From NCBI GenBank assembly GCA_003117195.1, contig BDSI01000126.1:288357-352356 (forward strand): 64,000 nt of DNA, given 5' to 3'. The number at the start of each line of letters is the position of its first letter. The stretch's first letter is position 1. This DNA is from Eudorina sp. 2006-703-Eu-15 (Eukaryota; Chlorophyta; Chlorophyceae; Chlamydomonadales; Volvocaceae). Position numbers and translations under genes: made by a program. Shown here piece by piece: positions 1-10,695 of this stretch. The notes under the pieces are model-generated. The model worked only from the letters and a program-made list of their open reading frames with translations, did not search any database and was not told the DNA's origin.

Positions 1-3000
1 CGGAGTCCATGATGACCGCCTTGGCTTCGGTGCCCTGGTACGGACAGGTGCAGTACGGCACAACCATACGACAGTACGGCAGATTTCAGGACACGCGCAC
101 CACGTCACATGACATGATGTGATTTGTTGTGACTTGATGTGATGTTGATGCTGCACCTCCACTCCCGGTCTGGGTTAATTAATTAACCGTTACAAGGTGG
201 ACCCGTATCCCGACCGGGTGTTCCAACGGGCCCAGATAGCTGGGTTGTTGTTATCCGCCTCCGTAATACAGCGGTGTTTCGACGCGGGGGTTGATGATGG
301 CGGGCGGAGGACGGAGGACGGGTGGTTGCAGTCTTTGCTGTCCACCGTCGAACCCTGCCTGGTCCCGCCCTGTAGCTACAGCCCTTCACTTGGCTGACTG
401 CCAACGTGTCTCCGGTCCCGACGGCGTCCGCATGAGGAAGAACCCTCTTAGGCACGTACATGCCCACGCAGCACAGCAAAGCACAGCTCCGCACAGCACA
501 GCATCCGTACAGGGTGTGCGTACTAGGAACCGTTGCTGCGACACCTCCGCGATGTCCCCACCTCCCCACCCCCCCAGCAGCAGCTAGCGCAGTTTGAATA
601 TGTCTACCAATTTCCCATTCCCCACATTCCCCCCCCACACGCCCCACCTTGTAGAAGTTGCCGTCCTTGGATCCCAGAATGGACATGACCAGGGCCGCCA
701 CACCCGCCACCAGGGGGGTGGCCATGGAGGTGCCCGACAGGTTGTACCACTGCAGCTGGTTGTACTGGAACAGGGGCGGCACCGTGCTCAGGATCTGGAG
801 GCCGGGAGCCGCGATGCTGACGGTGCGGGTGCCGAAGTTGGAGCCCAGCTCCTTGCTCTCGCCCTGCGCCTGCGTCTGGAGCTTCTTGTCCTGCGCGTAC
901 AGACACAGCAAGGTATGTACGGACGTTGTACGGCACTGCACGATCCTGTACGGCGCATCGGCGCTCCGGCCACCACCACCACCACTGTCGGCCAGGGGCT
1001 ATTGCTCGCGATCGTACTGCATTCCTGAAGCCCACACACCACCAAGCTCTAACCGTCAACCGCCACCAACCACCAACCGCTCACCAGGTCGTCGGTTGCC
1101 ATGACGCACAACGCATTGTCCGTGTAGTTCCGTGTGAGTGTGCAGGGGTTGTAGTACGGCACGTCGTCGATGTTTGTGAGCTCGTTGCCTGCAGCGGCGA
1201 CACCAGTGCCGCCGTCGCAGCAGCCATAGCAGCAGAAGAACAAGAAGCCGTCAGCAACGCAGCAGAACCACCAACAGAAGCCAAACAGAAGCCAAACAGA
1301 AGCCAAGCAGCTGGTACCTGTACCACAGGAACGCTGTCTCCCCGCCCGCCTCCCCCCGCCCCGCCCCCTTCGTCAATGAAGACAGCGAAACCGCAATATG
1401 GCAACAAAGACATCGCCTCCCGCCGCCTCTCCCCCTTTCGCAGAGAGGCCCCAACCCCGCTCCCCCAGACCCCCACTCCCTCGTCCCTCGCCCCTCGCCC
1501 GCCGTCCCCTCCTTCGCCCCACATCCCCCCGCCGCACCCGCCGCCGCCACCAGCAGCATATTCTTCTGCTTGATCTTCTCCATGGCCGCGTTGTACAGCG
1601 CCGCCTCATCCAGCTGCTTGGGGTCGGGGTTCTTGACCGCCTTGTCGGGGCCGAAGGAGCAGGACACGATGTGCGCTCCCATGGTGATTGCGTAGTCGAG
1701 GGCCATCAAGTTGGGGCCCAGGTAGAAGCGGCCGTTGTTGGGGGTGACCTGCGGGAGGGGCGGGGGGGGGGGGGAGGGCCCGGCAGGAGGGGAGACGAGG
1801 GGGCCGGGAGAGGGTTAAGGGGGGGTTGGGGTTGTGGGGATGCGAGAAGAAATCGGGTGGGGGGGGAGGAGTAGGCATGGGGCGGAGCGCGGAGGGCGGG
1901 TTCGGGGTGGGGAGGGAGGGTTCGGGGTGGGAGGGAGGGCGGGGACGGGTTCGGGGTGGGGAGGGAGGGCGGGGACGGGTTCGGGGTGGGGAGGGAGGGC
2001 GGGGGACGGGTTCGGGGTGGGGAGGGAGGGCGGGGACGGGTTCGGGGTGGGGAGGGAGGGCGGGGGACGGGTTCGGGGTGGGGAGGGAGGGCGGGGGACG
2101 GGTTCGGGGTGGGGAGGGAGGTCGGGGGAGGTGAAGCGGAACGACGATGGCAGGTGGGGCATGATGGCCTGGGGAGCCATGGCCCCATGGGTCTCGGGGA
2201 GACAAAGCAGTGCACTGGAAGACACGCCCAGGAAAGAGGGCGTGCCCCGAACAAACCCGGCGGGTGTACTCCGGGGGGGGGAGAGGGGGAGGTGGGCTCC
2301 GGGGCGCGACGAGGTGACCGGCCGGCAGGCTGCCGAGGCTGCTGGTGGCCCTGCCGTATCGTTCTGCCGTACCGTTCTGCCGTACCGTTCTGCCGTACCG
2401 TGCCGTACCGTACCTTGAGACACATGATGGCGACGTTGGGCGCCACCCCCGCGATGCCCACCCCGTTGTTGCGCACCGCCCCGATGATGCCGGCGCAGTG
2501 GGAGCCGTGCCCCAGGCTGTCCTGGGGGGAGGGCTGCGGGCCGCACCCCGGCCCCGTGTTGGACTCGCAGGGACCGGAGAAGTCGTAGCCGTTGATGTCG
2601 TCCACGTATTCTGGGGGGCGGACGCCGGAGGGGGGGGGGGGACGAGGCGCCGGGGGCGCCGGGCCATGTTGACACGCCCAGGGGGGAAAAAGCCGTGGGC
2701 AAACGGCTGTGAGGCGGAACGTGTTAAGTGAGGCTGGGAGCGTGTGCGGTCCGAGCGGGTATGCGGGTCAGAGGGAGGGGGAATCGGGTACAGGAAATCT
2801 GGGGGGCGAGGGGGTGTGGGATAGGAAATTGGGTGACGCTTCACGAACTGCGCTGCTGCTATCCGGGGGACCGAGGGGGGGTGGTGGTGTTTCTGGAGCT
2901 TTGAGGGTCCACGGCAACCGCATGGGCGGGACAAAAATGGGCTGGGGGCGTGGCACCCCGGCGCGAGCACCACGCCGTGCGCGGAAGAAGTAGGGGCATC

Positions 3001-6000
3001 GGATGCGCGGGTGCATTGATCGGCGGCAAGTCACCTCCTGCTCAGCCCCACTCCCGGGCTACGCACGCGCACACAGCGGTCGGTCTCCCCCCCTCACTGT
3101 TCAGGTCGTCGTCCTTCCCAGCCACGCCCGCCGCCTCGTCACGGTTGACCCAGATGTTGTTCTTCAGGTCGGGGTGCTGCGGTGGGGGGGGAGGGGGAGG
3201 GGGTCGCGGTTGCGGTCTCGCTGTCTTTATTGACAAAAAGGAGGGTTGGAAGCGGCACAAGGTGGGAGGGGGGGGCCATTGAGGTTCGTTTCATCCCCCC
3301 CTCCCTCCCTCCCCCTCTCCCTGGCCGCCGTACTCACGTTCAAGTCGCACCCCGTGTCAATGACCGCCACAACGACTCGGGCGCCTGCGGGGGGGGGGGA
3401 GTGGGGAGGGGCGGGGTCAGGGCCGGGGTCGGGGTAGGAGAGAAGCCAGACATGTAAACCAAGCGGGTCCCGGGCGGGAGCGGGATGATTGGGTGGGACA
3501 CAGGATCAGGGAGAGAGATGTTTCTAGGGTTTGCCAGGTGTGCAAGGAAGCGAGCGGGGGAAGCCGGCGCCGGACCAAACTCGGGCTGGGGCCCGGTTCA
3601 CACACGGGGGCACAGGGGGGGCCGGCATCACGTCGTGGGGGAAAGGGCAGGTGGGAACGAGAGGGATGTGGCCATACTGGTGGGGGTGCTGGTGAGGGTG
3701 CTGGTGGGGGTGCTGGTGGTATGCGGGGGACTGGATGACGCACCCAACCCACGTGGGGAATGGCACGGGGGAATGAGGAGAGAGGAGAGATGCAGCCATA
3801 TGACATACGAGGGGAGCTGGATGTGGCACGCAGCACGGCGCACCCACCCACCGCTGCATCCTGCCCCACTTCGAACGAGCGGGGGTTCAGAGCTCCAGAC
3901 GGGAGACACGACGCCCCACCCCTCGTCCTCGTCCCCCCCCAGTATAAATATGTCTACCAACTTCCTATACCCCTCCCCCCACCCGCCACCCACCCTCCGA
4001 CTCCTCCCAGGCGTCCCTCGCCGCCACCCGATCCAGCGACCACTGCTCCGCGATGTAGCTGTCCCCCAGCTCAACGCCCGCAGCACCGGCACCAGCACCG
4101 GCCGCCCCCGGCCCCGCCTGCATCTGCCGCCGCAGCCGCGCGCGTATCGCCGCCCGCACCGCCTCCGGCGCCCGCAGGCTGACGTTGGCGAAGGGGTCCA
4201 CGTCGGGTATCCGGTACTGCGGTCGGTCCAGGAGCAGGATGCGCACATCTGCGGGGAGGCGGGCGGGCATAGGCGCGGGGAGTAGTGGCGCGGGCGGAGA
4301 GAGGGGAGGAATTATTGCCGTGTGTATCCCCGCCCCAGTGGGGGGAGGGGAGGGGGAGGGGGAGGGGGAGGGGGAGGGGAGAAAAACTGACGAATGGGAT
4401 GGGGTGCGGCGGCATGTGTGTGAGGGGGGGTGTCATAGGCGGGGCGGGCGGGCCGGGCGGTGGTGGATGTGGCGGGCGAGAAAACTGAATCAAAGATGGA
4501 CACGGAGATGGAACCAAAGGAAGTTATGTGAGTGTATTTGGAGGCTAATCCGCCCGAACCCGCGCAGTCCAGGTGAGGGTACAGCAAAGCCGCGGGTGGG
4601 AGTGTGTCGGGGGGCCACAGGTGGGTGGGACGCGGCCCCAGACCACCAGCTGACACCGGTTGCCCCCCTTCCCCACAATTTCCTATACCCCCCTCCCCCC
4701 GCCCCCGCACCCACCCCCGCCCCCGCCCCCACCCCCGCCCCCGTCGCTCTGGCAGCAGCGCAGTTTGAAAATGTCTACCAACCCCCCCCCCCCGGCCCCT
4801 GCCCCCCCGGCTCTAACCCACCCGGCAGCTTCTCCAGGATGCGCTGCACCTCGTACAGCACCCTGGACGAGTTGAACGCCACCACATTGACCCCGAACGA
4901 CAGTACGATCTCCTCGAAGTAGCCGTACAGCAGGGGCGACACCTTGGACTTGACCGTCTTGCCCAACTCGTCAAACTGCACCAGCAGCCGCTTCACCAGG
5001 AGGCCGTCCTCCTCGACCTGCGCCCGTACCGGATGGCCGTCACGGTGCCGCAGTCACGGCATCGGGCGGCGGCATCGGGTACCGGCGTCAGGCGGCGGCA
5101 AGAAAATAAATCAAAGAAGTAGCTTCAAGCCATCCCCCGTGTGTTTAGAGAAGAGACCCCCCCGTGTGTGTATGTGCGTGTGTGTGTACGTGCGTGTGTG
5201 TACCCCAAGCCTCCCCTGCCGCTGCCCCTGCCGTGCCCTTGCCGTGCCCGTGTCCTGCCTCTGGCCCCATCCCTGTCCCTGCACCTGCCCTGACCCTGCC
5301 CTGCCCGAGTCCTGCCCTGCCCTGTCGAGGGGCCAGCACAACCATTCGCTGCAGCTGGACTCCTGGAGGACACCCTCTTCAAAGGGTCGCTTGTTCCCAA
5401 CTGCCAAAACAGAAAACTGTCCCAGAGCCCAGTGAGGGGCAGCTGCGGCAGTCCTGGACTGGACCGCGGCGACCGCGCCGAGCCGCGCCGCACCCCCTTA
5501 TGGTAATGTGAGCTGCCGGGGCAGGCCGGGTGCCCATCCATGTTGACTGAATCATGTTGCTCGTGACGCCGTGTGTCGATTGGTCTGTCGGCACCCACCC
5601 ACCCGCCCACCCACCGGCTCATCCCTGTATCCTCCCACCCCCATCCACCCACCGGCTCATCCCTGTATCCTCCCACCCCCGCCCACCCACCGGCTCATCC
5701 CTGTATCCTCCCACCCCCATCCACCTACCGGCTCATCCCTGTATCCTCCCACCCCCATCCACCTACCGGCTCATCCCTGAATCCTCCCACCCCCGCCCAC
5801 CCACCGGCTCATCCCTGTATCCTCCCACCCCATCCACCTACCGGCTCATCCCTGTATCCTCCCACCCCCATCCACCCACCGGCTCATCCCTGTATCCTCC
5901 CACCCCCATCCACCCACCGGCTCATCCCTGTATCCTCCCACCCCGCTCACCCACCGGCTCATCCCTGTATCCTCCCACCCCCATCCACCCACCGGCTCAT

Positions 6001-6787
6001 CCCTGTATCCTCCCACCCCCATCCACCTACCGGCTCATCCCTGAATCCTCCCACCCCCGCCCACCCACCGGCTCATCCCTGTATCCTCCCACCCCATCCA
6101 CCTACCGGCTCATCCCTGTATCCTCCCACCCCCATCCACCTACCGGCTCATCCCTGTATCCTCCCACCCCCATCCACCTACCGGCTCATCCCTGTATCCT
6201 CCCACCCCCATCCACCTACCGGCTCATCCCTGTATCCTCCCACCCCCATCCACCTACCGGCTCATCCCTGTATCCTCCCACCCCCATCCACTTACCGGCT
6301 CATCCCTGTATCCTCCCACCCCCGCCCACCCACCGGCTCATCCCTGTATCCTCCCACCCCCGCCCACCCACCGGCTCATGTCGCCCAGCCCCGCAGCCGT
6401 GCAGCTTGCACACGGGGGGCACCACCGCCAAAAGGATTATGCAGACCACGATTCCCGCCAGTACCCATAGGGCGCAGTCCCGCTGCTTCGATTTCTGGCA
6501 ACAGCAGCCGCAGCGGCAGCATCAGCAAGTCCGTCCTGGTAGCAACGGGCAGGGCCCCAGCGCGTGACCGTGTGGTCGGGGATTCGAGAGCTTACCCATT
6601 CCGTCCAACCATGGTACAGTAAGCGCAGGTGTCCTGTGAGGGACTGGTGCTGCTTCTGCTTGGGCGCATTGTTGCATGCTGTTGCTGTACTGCCATTATG
6701 GCCGTCAACTAACATGGGTTGCCCCGCAGCGGAGGGAGTAGCATCCGTACCCTCCTCGTGGGCACCCGACCGCACCGGCTCAGACAT
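1..6787 (-). CDS. Subtilisin-like serine protease (S8), probable type II membrane protein, C-terminus beyond window
   Basis: Endopeptidase of the subtilase family. Exons in transcript order: 6787-6596, 6494-6372, (gap), 5017-4822, 4248-3994, 3384-3338, 3176-3098, 2610-2414, 1748-1538, 1188-1085, 890-648, 34-1; all joins from 5017 onward agree in phase. The catalytic Asp lies in VAVIDTGCD (exon 3384-3338), His in GHGSHCAG (2610-2414), the oxyanion Asn in AAAGNE (across 1538/1188) and Ser in GTSMATP (890-648), in the family order. Exons 5017-3994 resemble a propeptide and the segment leading into the catalytic domain. The first two exons are inferred: ATG at 6787, a strong GTAAGC donor, then a hydrophobic stretch (ALWVLAGIVVCIILLAVV) after a basic cluster, suggesting a signal anchor. 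A further exon starting near 5400 is possible, since a good pyrimidine-rich acceptor is present. The catalytic part is certain; the N-terminus is moderate. Confidence 0.85.
186..246 (+). repeat. Dispersed intronic repeat V, copy 1
   Basis: About 60 bp in the last visible intron of the subtilase. They match 24366-24425 in an intron of the SRP receptor gene, sharing GTTCCAACGGGCCCAGATAG and most flanking bases. Probably a degenerate transposon fragment. Confidence 0.6.
578..625 (+). repeat. Intronic repeat family I copy (antisense to subtilase)
   Basis: Carries GCGCAGTTTGAATATGTC followed by TACCAATTTCCCATTCCCC, a variant of the family I core. It lies in the subtilase intron just past the donor at 647. 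Confidence 0.6.
1371..1411 (-). repeat. Intronic repeat family II copy
   Basis: GTCAATGAAGACAGCGAAAC then CGCAATATGGCAACAAAG, in the subtilase intron 1189-1537. On the minus strand it reads as the family II core (CGGTTTCGCTGTCTTCATTG). Confidence 0.6.
1898..2133 (+). repeat. G-rich minisatellite (about 30 bp unit, about 8 copies)
   Basis: Tandem units of 29-31 bp built on GGGTTCGGGGTGGGGAGGGA, in the subtilase intron 1749-2413. The plus strand has many runs of three to four G, so G-quadruplex formation is plausible; the transcript carries the C-rich strand. It produces spurious long ORFs on both strands. Confidence 0.9.
2345..2413 (+). repeat. Tandem GCCGTACC-containing repeat at a splice donor
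   Basis: Four near-tandem copies of a 13-bp unit (GTTCTGCCGTACC) lie directly downstream, on the minus strand, of the donor of subtilase exon 2610-2414. Each carries GGTACGGC, matching the used donor GGTACGG. Confidence 0.65.
2820..2862 (-). repeat. Intronic repeat family I copy (sense in subtilase)
   Basis: Plus strand reads ATAGGAAATTGGGTGACG and, further on, GAACTGCGCTGCTGC, the reverse complement of the family I core. It sits in the intron between exons 3176-3098 and 2610-2414. A second partial core (ACAGGAAATCT) is at 2790. Confidence 0.55.
3205..3243 (+). repeat. Intronic repeat family II copy
   Basis: TTGCGGTCTCGCTGTCTTTA then TTGACAAAAAGGAGG, in the short subtilase intron 3177-3337, about 30 bp from the acceptor. 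Confidence 0.6.
3942..3975 (+). repeat. Intronic repeat family I copy
   Basis: AAATATGTCTACCAACTTCC then TATACCCC, antisense in the subtilase intron 3385-3993, ending about 18 bp from the donor. Confidence 0.55.
4338..4380 (+). repeat. GGGGAG hexamer repeat
   Basis: Six or so tandem GGGGGA units in the subtilase intron 4249-4821. On the transcript strand this is a C/T tract (TCCCCC)n located roughly 90 bp from the acceptor. Confidence 0.8.
4745..4785 (+). repeat. Intronic repeat family I copy
   Basis: CTCTGGCAGCAGCGCAGTTT then GAAAATGTCTACCAACCCC, close to consensus. It lies in subtilase intron 4249-4821, near the donor. A detached tail (CAATTTCCTATACCCCC) is at 4674. Confidence 0.65.
5605..6380 (+). 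repeat. 37-bp minisatellite, about 21 copies, built from a splice-donor region
   Basis: Unit of 36-37 bp with core CCGGCTCATCCCTGTATCC and a variable CACCCACC/CACCTACC part. It fills most of the subtilase intron after exon 6494-6372. The 6380 end overlaps that exon's 3' end: on the minus strand each unit repeats GATGAGCCGGT(G/A)GGTGG, which includes the exon end and GT donor. Because 37 is not a multiple of three, plus-strand ORFs through it are artefacts. Confidence 0.95.
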
Positions 6788-8398
6788 CTATACCGGGCTT
6801 AAATTCCGCGGAATTATCATTACTCCTGTGCTGACTTTGGCATACGGCAACTTTGCCCGCAAACCCTGGCGAGGTAGGTATACAATTTATCCTTGCCTAA
6901 CAAAAGTTGGCGTCTATGTCCTGACCTGTAATTTGCAATTTAAGTTGGAAGTGATAAGGGACATCAATTCGGTGTTAATTGACGAACTGAGACAAAGCGA
7001 GCAACAGGACCGTTCAGAAGTATGAAGGCATGAGGACATAAAGAAATACAGGCAATACGAAAGGAGACTTAAAAAGAGTAATCGTCAATACCGACAGGGA
7101 ACCGGTACGATGTGCGTTGGTTGAAGACGTTGCATGACTATTACGTATGTGCAATGCTTGCTGTACTACCATGCATAAGCTCGCATCGCTCATCAATCTA
7201 ATTTTTTTAAGGAAAAGTTTGGGCACAGGGATTGTGTCTCGAAGGCGCAGTGCCGACAGTGCCCGCTCATCAGGACGTGCTTGGACAGGCCACGATGCGA
7301 TGGCAGCCGCTGCTATGTCATGCCAGGGTCTCTAGTTACGATGGTCTAAAATATGATTGGTTTGCGCCTTACTAAACAGGTCTGGTGCTGTCAGTTGTCA
7401 GTCCGTGTCAGTCCACCCTCAGATACACACCCTGCGCCTCGCACGCCGCCACGAAACCTCGAGCGCAGCTTGCGACATTGAAATATGAATTGCACAGGAA
7501 CGGCGCCGTCGGTCAGCAGGCGTGGGGCATGGTCCAGGGAAGGCATCAGGCAGATGCATTTCCCCTGAGGGTAGCGCTTGGTCGCCAGCCCCTGCCAGCC
7601 CGGGGGGAGGGCCACCGTGTTGCGTACCGTAGCTGGTGCGGACCGGGGGGTGGAATGGCGGGCGCCCGATAAGGCGTGCATCAGTGGATGGTTTACGCCG
7701 GCATCCACAGCTACATCCAACGATCCAAGCAAGGGAACAAGCGCTGAACTGGTCGATGGGGTAGCGGAAAATACGGTAGGTCAAGAAATAGCTGGCAAGG
7801 GGAATTCGTTGGGCTGGGTCCTGGGTGAGAGGGGGGGCAGGCGGTGCTAGGGGGGTAGGACAGCCCCACCGCTGTCGTTGCCCTGTTAGGCAACCCCGGC
7901 GAGGGATGGGTTGTACGCAACCAGGCACGACGTCTCAGCATCACCAACACCCAGAATCCCATCCAGCGCCGCATGGGGGGAGGGCCAAAACAAATTGACC
8001 CACGGGCGCAATGGGTCCACTGTAACAGCATTAATACAATACTATCTAACAAGTCGGGCAGTTATGATCCTACGACCCTCAGCACACAACCGACCCGTGC
8101 AGTTACGACGGCCTGCACAGCATGTACGCTGTCGGGGTCCGCTGTAACGTTAATTCATGTACGCGTACGACTGCACGCGTGCACGGACCCCATACAGCTG
8201 TACAGCTGTACGGTCATCGCAACAGGACGACTGCATGGCTAGTACTCCAGGTGCGTCCGAGGCCGCACCTCGCTCCGTGTCCTCACACAACACGTGATGC
8301 AGCCGCGGTATGCCCGACTCAGCAGCAACGTCCCGATCCCTTTTGTAGTGTTGCCCCGCTGTGCGCCACTGCTTGCTTCGGTGTCTGTCTGGGTGGGG

Positions 8399-8526
8399 TC
8401 ATGGCCCGATATGTTTTTTATTCGCGGCGATGAGGTGTGGAGGTGTCTTGCCGCCTTGTCGGTGGGGCCTGCTGGGGCTTGCCCTGGCATACACCGTTGA
8501 TCCCTTTTGGGGTCCGCTGTAACGTT
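8399..8526 (-). repeat. Dispersed repeat VI, copy 1 (inverted match to 21708-21832)
   Basis: About 125 bp whose reverse complement matches 21708-21832 closely, including AAAAGGGATCAACGGTGTA and GGGCAAGCCCCAGCAGGCCC. It ends in GGGGTCCGCTGTAAC. A shorter third match is near 16739-16775. Likely a non-autonomous mobile element; no terminal inverted repeat was resolved. Confidence 0.7.
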
Positions 8527-8563
8527 CATTCATACATTCATTCATTCATTCATTCACTCATCC
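8526..8563 (+). repeat. (CATT)n microsatellite
   Basis: Seven or so CATT units with one interruption, immediately adjoining the end of dispersed repeat VI. Confidence 0.85.
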
Positions 8564-8876
8564 GGACTTGCTTTGCGCTGCAGTCCTTTGCAGCGTCGCG
8601 GGAAGCAGGGCTGGGGCGCGGCCCCGGTGCGCCGTGCGCTTCCCTGGGCCCTCCAAGAACCGCAGAGGAGCTTGCAGCGCTTGCAGCCACGGCGAGACGG
8701 CGTTGCATGCTGTGTCCGCCTGCACGCCGCCAAGGAGTGCCCCGGCGCAGCCACAGGCCACCGACCCGTCAACTACCTGAAGCCTGATGGCTATACGTGG
8801 GACCGTCAGGGAAAGGTCACGCGTGGTCACGAACCAACGATCAGTGGGTTGTACAGTTGTACGTTCACGTACCTAG

Positions 8877-9752
8877 GACAGGCCTGAGCGGCTAGTCAAA
8901 CAGCCAAATTCGCTTGCCAGGGCTGTGCTTGAGGAGGACATTAAGGCATGGCTGGAGTCGGACCATATGACTAACGAGCATGAATACTTTTGGGCGGGGA
9001 AGGTACTTCGGATCTTCGAAACCCTGGGGTTCGATTATAAGGCGCATGTGGAGGAGGCGCTCGGTGCGGAGGCCAAGGCAAAGGCCATTGTCGCGCTAGA
9101 TATCCCTTTTGGAGACTTGCTCTTAGAATTTCGGCGCAGACTGCTCTGCGATTGGTCTGCTGATTGCCTGGATCAGGATCCCAGGGGCTTCCCTGAGTAC
9201 ACCGATAGGGCTGGAGTGCAGGGGCCGGGCGTGACAGCATGTCGGTACCTGAACTGGATGGGCCTTGCGTACACACCGATCGATCACAAGCGAAAGCTGG
9301 AGCATATGACGTCTGATATGCCGAGAAAGCATCACACGGCGCTAATGCGATTCCGGCTTGGCCGTTGGGATCTGGAGGTATCGCGGTTAGCACGGGGGCC
9401 CGGGCGCACGCCGCGCAGTACACGGACGTGCCGGGTTTGCAATAGTGGAGCGGTAGAGGACGAGCTACACGTGCTAATTGAATGTCCGGTCTACGAACCG
9501 CTACGTCGAGCGGTGGATCTCCCTGATGACTCGGATATGTTCGGAATCATGTTTTTGTTTGACCAGTGCAAGCTTGGTCATTTCTTATATCAAGTGCAGA
9601 AGTTGCGGAAGGAAAAGCTGCAGAGATGAGAGACTCAGCTACCTTTTGTTCTTTTGATCTTTTGTGCGCCCTTTGACGGATGACCGTTGTGGGGGAACAC
9701 ATGTTTATAGCCGTAAGGCCTGTACAACATGTAACAACCAACCAACCAACCA
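8877..9752 (+). mobile_element. 5'-truncated non-LTR retrotransposon (LINE) 3' end
   Basis: An open frame from 8877 to the stop at 9629 gives about 250 residues without a usable ATG at its start. The C-terminal part has the Cys/His knuckle typical of LINE reverse transcriptase C-termini: CRVCNSGAVEDELHVLIECP (C-x2-C ... H-x4-C), preceded by an Arg-rich MRFRLGRW segment. A short 3' UTR follows and ends in AACCAACCAACCAACCA (about 9736-9752), a typical tandem tail. The reverse transcriptase and endonuclease domains are absent, so the copy is dead on arrival. The 5' breakpoint is placed near 8876, where the frame meets a stop. It lies in intergenic DNA between the subtilase and the thioesterase. 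Confidence 0.7.
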
Positions 9753-10695
9753 GGACAGGCCTGAAATTCCTGGCATGCCGGAAGTTGGGCCATTTCGTTT
9801 ACTGTTGAGAAGATGTATTGGTCTACGTGAGGATAATCTAAAGGACAGGATGTGCTACCGCTTGTTAATTCGCTTCAACCCAGGCACTCGTGATTGCCGC
9901 CGACATGATTGTGCGTAATTAGTCGCCCATATGATAGTCTGTCGTAACTGCTAGAGTTTAAAACGCTATTCTGGCGTTGTATCGCTCTCGGACATACCAC
10001 AACGAACTCCAACGGTGGTGGCGTGGTGCGACAGGCCACAGACGCTACGCCGCAAGCAGTTGCAAGGTAATGGTTGTTGCTGCAAGAGGCGTCAGACAGG
10101 CGTCACGCTGTCATCTTGCACGGGGAAGCTGGAGCTGTTTTAAGCTGTGTTTGGCACAGAACGACTTGCACGGCTCTGCCTCGCTCACTAGACAAGTTTA
10201 ATTCAGAACTTTGACTTTTATCTTGGTCTCCGAAAGAGTGCGCATGGTTGTTCACAAAACCCTGTTACATATCAGAGCCTGCAGTCACAGTTATTAGTCA
10301 ATATGTTCACAAGATTGCCAACATCAATATGCAGACGCCTCGTCAGGATGCTTAGCTCGCTCCGATTGGAAGAGCCTCGGGCGCTGAAGGAGGCCCTGCT
10401 TGACGAAGCGCGATGGGCACTGCCCTTCTCCGCGGAAGTGGGGGAGCACCGCCGAGGAGGCCGTGGGCTGTTTGTTAGATTCAAGGCAGGTCCCTCCTCT
10501 TCTCAAACGCTTGTCCTTTGCGCTGCGAGCGCCATTCCCGGCACTGCTGCCTGACATGTTTGACTTTGCGCCCCGCAGCCCCGCCCCGATGATCCAGCGG
10601 GCCCATCCAGCCCCAGTCCCCTCGACTGGAATCTGAGATCCCGTCTCGCCGGCGGCCCCCTCAACAGCCTAACCAGCGCTGCGGTCCGGGCAGCC
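9753..10695. other. Intergenic / thioesterase 5' region
   Basis: No independent gene is supported. An ATG-led frame at 10303-10437 (Met followed by Arg/Ser-rich residues, like a mitochondrial presequence) could be an upstream exon: donor GTGGGG after 10437 and acceptor CCGCAG at 10578 would join in frame to an open stretch leading into 10696. The 9753-10300 part shows nothing. Confidence 0.4.

Larger units (their letters stand above)
6788..8876. other. Intergenic, no supported gene
   Basis: No ORF with recognisable motifs. The part 6800-7400 is AT-richer than the rest of the window and may include the subtilase promoter. A minus-strand open stretch at 7391-7732 has mixed, non-repetitive composition but no family I recognise and no clear splice partners. 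Degenerate repeat ends with GGGTCC(A/G)CTGTAAC occur at about 8008 and 8136. Confidence 0.5.

Noticed and set aside
1826..2973. Gly- and Pro-rich ORFs around the G-rich minisatellite
   Set aside because: Repeat translations within a subtilase intron; only 2414-2610 is exon.
5605..6380. Regular repeats resembling a CRISPR array
   Set aside because: Units are contiguous with no unique spacers, and the genome is eukaryotic.
5554..6622. Pro/His/Ser-rich plus-strand ORFs of more than 300 codons
   Set aside because: Product of a 37-bp minisatellite without stops in any plus frame; the region is an intron of the minus-strand subtilase.
6564..7025. 153-codon plus-strand ORF
   Set aside because: Overlaps the inferred first subtilase exon on the other strand and has no recognisable features.
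10303..10554. ATG at 10303 as the thioesterase start
   Set aside because: Kept only as an alternative 5' exon; the frame at 10696 has a better ATG context and needs no inferred splice.
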